DNA of 37,790 nt. It comes from Chitinispirillum sp. Lineage in GTDB: Bacteria; Fibrobacterota; Chitinivibrionia; Chitinivibrionales; Chitinispirillaceae. The DNA lies in the NCBI GenBank assembly GCA_007115975.1, contig SKJJ01000207.1, positions 1-37,790 of the forward strand, read 5' to 3'. Both the position numbers and the translations under genes were made by a program. Under the pieces are notes generated by a model. It was not told the DNA's origin, did not search any database, and saw only the letters and a list, made by a program, of their open reading frames with translations. Position 1 is the stretch's first letter, and each line of letters starts with the position of its first letter. Positions 34,006-37,790 of this stretch are shown in pieces.

Positions 34006-34036
34006 ATTTTTTTAAACTAAAGGGAGGAGGTGTTAG

Positions 34037-34732
34037 ATGACAAAAACGGTGAAACCTTTTATGGTGATGTCTTCACTGATAGCACTTTTTGCTATCAGCA
34101 GCAGTGCTGATGTTATTGATCTGAATTTCAGCAGAGTTTATCCTGGGACTCCGGTTCTAATAAGTGGCCCCGGAGAAATTGGTAATTACAAGAACGTTTA
34201 TGCCGGCCAGTACCTTCTCCAACATACGGGTGTCGGTACTCCCCAGAAAGCCTTTTGTGTCGATCCTACATGGATCAAAGAGGGTGAAATATCATACAAC
34301 ATTGTAAAGCCATCACTTGTAAATGAAAGGTTGGTAAAAGCTGCATGGTTATGGGAGACCTACGCAAGTGAAGACAACCTTTCATTAAGTGGTGCAGTCT
34401 CCACCCAGATCGCTATTTGGGAAGTTACCTGGGAGAATGAGAATACCGGTTATGATCTAAGCGGTGGTGACTTTAAACTGCATAACGATTATACATCAGG
34501 ACATTACAGAGATAAGGCCAACAACATGCTTGCGGAACTGAGCAATCTGAACCTGACAGATTTCAATAATTTCAAGACTTTTGCAGACAATAATTTCAGG
34601 GTTGTTGTAAGCGACCAGTCACAAAACTTTCTGATCAGACACCACTCCGTTCCCGAAGCCGGTACATTGATGATGTTTTTAACGGGGTTGGCAAGTTTGG
34701 GGGTAGTTTACAGAAAAAAGATAGTTGCTTAA
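34037..34732 (+). CDS. PEP-CTERM surface protein with TQXA-like thioester motif
   Basis: 231 residues. Signal peptide about 1-24. The C-terminus is a PEP-CTERM sorting signal: VPEAGT (205-210), a hydrophobic span (211-225), then RKK, recognised by an exosortase. The body has AFCVDP (single cysteine, Cys74), KAAWLWETY (101-109) and STQIAIWEV (122-130; Gln124), the arrangement of TQXA/thioester domains in which Cys and Gln form an internal thioester for covalent attachment. GGAGG lies seven bases before the ATG. No exosortase gene is in the window. A terminator follows; a NusG-like gene converges from the right. Confidence 0.85.
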   Translation: MTKTVKPFMVMSSLIALFAISSSADVIDLNFSRVYPGTPVLISGPGEIGNYKNVYAGQYLLQHTGVGTPQKAFCVDPTWIKEGEISYNIVKPSLVNERLVKAAWLWETYASEDNLSLSGAVSTQIAIWEVTWENENTGYDLSGGDFKLHNDYTSGHYRDKANNMLAELSNLNLTDFNNFKTFADNNFRVVVSDQSQNFLIRHHSVPEAGTLMMFLTGLASLGVVYRKKIVA

Positions 34733-34760
34733 ACCAGAAAACAGACAGTTCCCTTGCTCA

Positions 34761-34796
34761 AGAGGCTCTTTTCTTACGAAAAAGCCTCTTTTTATT
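34761..34796 (+). terminator. Intrinsic terminator of the PEP-CTERM gene
   Basis: AGAGGCT...TTTT (34761-34772) pairs with AAAAAGCCTCT (34779-34789) around a 6-nt loop with one unpaired base, followed by TTTTATTT. It starts 28 bp after the stop codon and ends where the converging NusG-like gene ends. Confidence 0.8.
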
Positions 34797-35354
34797 TCAC
34801 AAAGGCTTAACATCTGATGCATCGATTAAAACCGAAGCACTCCCGAGCAGCTCCACTGATAGGACCAGCCTGCTGCCGGAGGCTGCTTTTAAGAATACTC
34901 CCTGCAATCCTTGCATTGGGCCCCGAAAAACTTCCACCGCCACTCCTTCTTTATAATCATTAAGATTATTAATAACCGGATCGATACTCAGCTTGTTTTC
35001 AAGGGTTAGATGAATTTGAGCAATTTCCCTCTTAAAACGGTCCTGAGCCCTGACTTCCAACAATTGCACTATCCGATTGGTTTTGTAGAGCCCGCTTATC
35101 TCATTACTGTTTGCAGCAAAGCATATGTAGCCGGGGAACAGACATAAAAGCGATTTACGGGGTTTATTATTGTCTGGCCTGCGGGTACTTTTGGTGTACA
35201 TTGGAAGAAAATATTCCACATTCAGTTCAATAAGATCAAATGCAAGAGCTTTTTCCTGACGTGGTTTAACTTTTGCAACCCACCATGGAAGCGGCGCGTC
35301 TTCGATGAGACGATCAGGGAACCGAATGGGTGGATTTTTCGACATTGCAATCAT
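34797..35354 (-). CDS. NusG/RfaH-like transcription antitermination protein
   Basis: 185 residues. The N-terminal NGN domain is recognisable from WWVAKVKPRQEKALAFDL (24-41), FLPMYTKSTRR and LFPGYICFAA; the C-terminal KOW-type segment is YKEGVAVEVFRGPMQGLQGVFLKA. Paralogues of NusG of this size (RfaH, UpxY, LoaP types) keep RNA polymerase going through long polysaccharide or secondary-metabolite operons. Its place between a PEP-CTERM gene and a TPR protein suggests a nearby exopolysaccharide operon. The main NusG is unlikely, since no secE or ribosomal genes are adjacent. GAGG lies four bases before the ATG. Confidence 0.82.
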   Translation of the reverse strand: MIAMSKNPPIRFPDRLIEDAPLPWWVAKVKPRQEKALAFDLIELNVEYFLPMYTKSTRRPDNNKPRKSLLCLFPGYICFAANSNEISGLYKTNRIVQLLEVRAQDRFKREIAQIHLTLENKLSIDPVINNLNDYKEGVAVEVFRGPMQGLQGVFLKAASGSRLVLSVELLGSASVLIDASDVKPL

Positions 35355-35490
35355 AACACCTCGCTGTAATGGCTGGTGAATAGGTGTGTAAGGGTAATCA
35401 GTTAATTTTAACCCCTACTGTTGCGGTTAACAACGGGACGCTTCTTTTCGCAAATATGGAATTTGGTTTTATGCTTCGGAAATTACAAAG

Positions 35491-35505
35491 TGGGAATATT
35501 AATGC
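35491..35505 (+). promoter_or_regulatory. Weak sigma54-like site upstream of the TPR gene
   Basis: TGGGAATATTAATGC keeps the GG-N10-GC spacing of sigma54 promoters, with poor match at flanking bases. The predicted start near 35517 gives a 68-nt leader. The rest of the 230-bp divergent gap holds a small GTTAAC-centred inverted repeat around 35423-35440 and nothing else recognised. Confidence 0.25.
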
Positions 35506-35584
35506 TTACGTTTTCTCTGAGTAACTAATATATAGAAAATCTTACTTGAAATCAATGGATATCTTTAACCGTATGGGAGTCATA

Positions 35585-37675
35585 ATGAAAAAATATCAAC
35601 CACTCACTATAGTATGTTTATTGGTTCTCACTACGCTATGCTGCTCCGACCGGTTATCTCACGAAGAGGCTTTTGCCAGGGGAAATGAGCTGTTTAAGAC
35701 CAATAACCTAAGAAGAGCCTACTCCTACTATAAAAGAGCTATTGACATAAACGGCTCCGAGCCTCTCTACCACTGGGCTGCAGCAAAAAGCACCTCAAAC
35801 CACAACCTTGTCTTCATTCACGCCCAGTCAGCCTGGGACAACGGGTTAAAGACATTTGATGTACTTACTGTTATGAGTGCTCTTAGCCAATTTGCCGATT
35901 CAAATCAGGCATTGCAGCACGCAATCTCTCTTTACGGCCAGATCCCAGATTCTGCTAAATCTCATGAAAGGCTTGGTGATCTTTTTATCCTTTTTAGCCA
36001 ATACGATTCCAGTATCATCCAGTGGAAAAAAGCTCAGGAAGAGAGTCCTTCCTCTGCAATTTGTGTTAAAATTGCCGGTGCCTACGCAAGAAAAGGCGAA
36101 AGTGACCAGGCCCTCTCTGTTCTTGAAAGCTGCCGCAAGGAGAAGCAGCTGGATGAACAGGGGTATATTGCACTCACCTACTTTTTGGCAATGGATCATC
36201 AATACCCCAAACTCGACTCCGTTTTCCATGAAACATACCGGCTTGGCTTGTACACCGATGCAATGCAATTGGAACACACTTCATTTGCACTTTTGCAAAG
36301 AGACTTTGCTTTAGCGGAATCTCTCAGTACAGCGCTTGCGTTCATTGAATGTGACCGGCTTTTTGGCTTGAGGGCCAGGGTTATGCTTGCCTTTATTTAT
36401 CGATCCACCAATAATCATGAAAAGATCCAAGACCTCATCTCTTCTTTAGACAAAGAAAATATCAGACAAATTGAAGGGGAAAAGGAACTCTATTTATCAG
36501 TTGCAGGTTTTATGAGGCAGAAAAACAACTCCCTTCAAATGCTCTCAGATGCCAGATCGGTTCTTCCCCGATTGCCTTTTGTTGAACTACTTTATGCCCG
36601 TGAAAACTACATTGAGGGAAACTACAAAGAAGCACTGGCCGGTTACCGAAATCTTCCCGATTTCCTTGTTCAATACCCGCACGTGCTGGTTGGATATGCT
36701 TCAGCTCTTGGGGGGGGAGGCAATGATGAACAGGCGCTTGCACTCCTGAGCGATATGCACAGGCGCAAAATGTTTTCCAGAAATTCACTTGAGCTTTTCA
36801 GGGATTTGGCACTGAGAAATAATCTGATACACGAAAGTGTTTCTGCCCAAGCGGTGCTCGAAAAACTTTACAAGGACGACCCTGGAGTCAGGTATGTCAG
36901 TGCAATCATTGCAATCCAAAAAGGGCAATTGGAAAAGGCCCTCAGCATAGTGAGTGATTTATACGAGGAATATCCCCGAGAAAACCAGTTTGGTATTTTA
37001 ATGCTCAGAGTTCTCTATCTTAAAGAGGAATACAATGCAATTGTAGAAGCCGTCCGCTTTTCTGAAATGCCATTTTCCCTTTACGGTTCAATACTGGCAA
37101 GAGCTTTTATACAACTGGGAAGAGATGATCAGGCGCATAGCACATATCTGGATCTTATTTCCAAAGATGAGAGCCTTACTACACTTCTTGAATATGCTCA
37201 GTTTATTGTGGGAATCGGGGATTTCAACAAAGCTGTTACTCTATTTGACAAAATCCTGAACAGGTTCAGTGCAGATCTCCAAAACGATAGTACAAAGTAT
37301 GCCGTTATTCTGAATAACTTTGCCTGGTCTCTTCTACAAAGTAATCAGAATCTTACATTTGCGCAAAAACTTGCAGAGAAGGCTGTTGAACTGCTCCCCG
37401 GTAATATTCAAATTGCAGATACCTATGCAACAGCCCTTTTGTTTAACAAAAGATACAGAAGGTGTATAAAATTCATACAAAGCCACCCGCAAGGTTCACA
37501 AAGCATTACGTTGTTGCTGCATCTGGCTAGAGCTTTCGAGGAAAGCGCAGATATTAACAGAGCAGTCAGGACATACCGCGATATTTCAGCAATGTTGCCT
37601 GAAAAGCAACTTGATCACCCCCCCGTGAATTCACAATGGATTGATGAAAAAATTGCACTCCTTACTACAAGATAG
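35585..37675 (+). CDS. TPR-repeat lipoprotein
   Basis: 696 residues. The N-terminal hydrophobic segment (7-18) ends in CCSD (Cys19/Cys20), probably a lipoprotein signal with a poor lipobox. The rest is a chain of TPR-like helical pairs, for example EEAFARGNELFKTNNLRRAY (27-46), CVKIAGAYARKGESDQALSV and DTYATALLFNKRYRRCIKF. It resembles TPR proteins accompanying exosortase/polysaccharide systems (PrsT-like) in layout, but I cannot assign it to that family. The ATG at 35585 has GGGAG five bases upstream; an earlier in-frame ATG has no such site. It is probably an assembly scaffold at the membrane. Confidence 0.7.
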   Translation: MKKYQPLTIVCLLVLTTLCCSDRLSHEEAFARGNELFKTNNLRRAYSYYKRAIDINGSEPLYHWAAAKSTSNHNLVFIHAQSAWDNGLKTFDVLTVMSALSQFADSNQALQHAISLYGQIPDSAKSHERLGDLFILFSQYDSSIIQWKKAQEESPSSAICVKIAGAYARKGESDQALSVLESCRKEKQLDEQGYIALTYFLAMDHQYPKLDSVFHETYRLGLYTDAMQLEHTSFALLQRDFALAESLSTALAFIECDRLFGLRARVMLAFIYRSTNNHEKIQDLISSLDKENIRQIEGEKELYLSVAGFMRQKNNSLQMLSDARSVLPRLPFVELLYARENYIEGNYKEALAGYRNLPDFLVQYPHVLVGYASALGGGGNDEQALALLSDMHRRKMFSRNSLELFRDLALRNNLIHESVSAQAVLEKLYKDDPGVRYVSAIIAIQKGQLEKALSIVSDLYEEYPRENQFGILMLRVLYLKEEYNAIVEAVRFSEMPFSLYGSILARAFIQLGRDDQAHSTYLDLISKDESLTTLLEYAQFIVGIGDFNKAVTLFDKILNRFSADLQNDSTKYAVILNNFAWSLLQSNQNLTFAQKLAEKAVELLPGNIQIADTYATALLFNKRYRRCIKFIQSHPQGSQSITLLLHLARAFEESADINRAVRTYRDISAMLPEKQLDHPPVNSQWIDEKIALLTTR

Positions 37676-37715
37676 TTTCTTCGTTTCGATTCACAGGTGC
37701 AGCAGTGAACAAATT

Positions 37716-37746
37716 CGTTTCCCCTCTGCAGAGAAGAGGGGAAACG
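37716..37746 (+). terminator. 12-bp perfect hairpin downstream of the TPR gene
   Basis: CGTTTCCCCTCT (37716-37727) pairs exactly with 37735-37746 around a 7-nt loop, 41 bp after the TPR stop. No U-tract follows, so it is either a factor-assisted terminator or an RNA structure between this gene and one beyond the window. Confidence 0.5.
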
Positions 37747-37790
37747 TATGATTCGCTGTTTGGGACTATATTAAGGGTAATGGTCTGCTC

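Noticed and set aside
1-37790. tRNA, rRNA genes, insertion sequences, phage or defence genes
   Set aside because: None was recognised; no transposase or integrase motifs and no cloverleaf-like sequence seen by eye.

Overview
The window reads as chromosomal DNA of a Gram-negative, polysaccharide-degrading, probably anaerobic bacterium. Pointers are a family 9 cellulase with a signal peptide and a C-terminal end resembling type IX secretion sorting domains, a PEP-CTERM (exosortase-sorted) surface protein, an outer-membrane barrel protein, a class A penicillin-binding protein, a Bacteroidetes-type IlvC and a flavoprotein/Fe-S membrane fusion. The Fibrobacterota (Chitinispirillum/Chitinivibrio side) fit best, but this is inference from gene content only.

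Layout. 1-310: polypyrimidine tandem repeats running into the 3' end of a gene. 263-4183 (minus): DUF547 protein, MerR-type regulator and a large flavin/4Fe-4S membrane oxidoreductase. 4522-7064 (plus): thioredoxin-fold lipoprotein and a cysteine-rich barrel protein. 7242-12725: amidohydrolase, Ser/Thr kinase, cyclic-nucleotide-like domain protein, YchF and a PlsC-like acyltransferase with a zinc ribbon. 12741-22415 (minus): branched-chain amino acid cluster, transcribed as leader peptide-ilvB-ilvN-ilvC-leuA-leuB, then cimA and ilvE. 22428-28585 (minus): PBP1A, fused MFS/spermidine-synthase-like protein, tyrosine phosphatase. 28586-29879: sparse region with one small helix-turn-helix gene. 29880-32461 (minus): GH9 cellulase and its promoter. 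32969-37790: Sfp-type phosphopantetheinyl transferase, PEP-CTERM protein, NusG/RfaH-like regulator and TPR protein, which look like the edge of an exopolysaccharide/exosortase locus continuing beyond the window.

Most interesting signals. (1) The ilvB operon begins with a complete transcription attenuator: a sigma70 promoter, a 33-residue Ile/Leu/Val-rich leader peptide whose AUG lies at or next to the predicted transcript start (leaderless), a 10-bp antiterminator pairing and a terminator with a U-tract. (2) The PEP-CTERM protein carries the motif pair of thioester adhesin domains (one Cys, plus TQIAIW), lies behind a sigma54-like promoter, and its predicted mRNA would start with a perfect hairpin. 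(3) IlvB has a four-cysteine insertion. (4) A CxxC thioredoxin lipoprotein is paired with a cysteine-rich barrel protein.

How the genes work together. The ilv/leu cluster, with both LeuA and CimA, supports Leu and Val synthesis and a threonine-independent entry to Ile (citramalate route); ilvD and leuCD are not in the window. The right end concerns cell-surface material: cellulase, sorted surface protein, NusG-like regulator and TPR lipoprotein.
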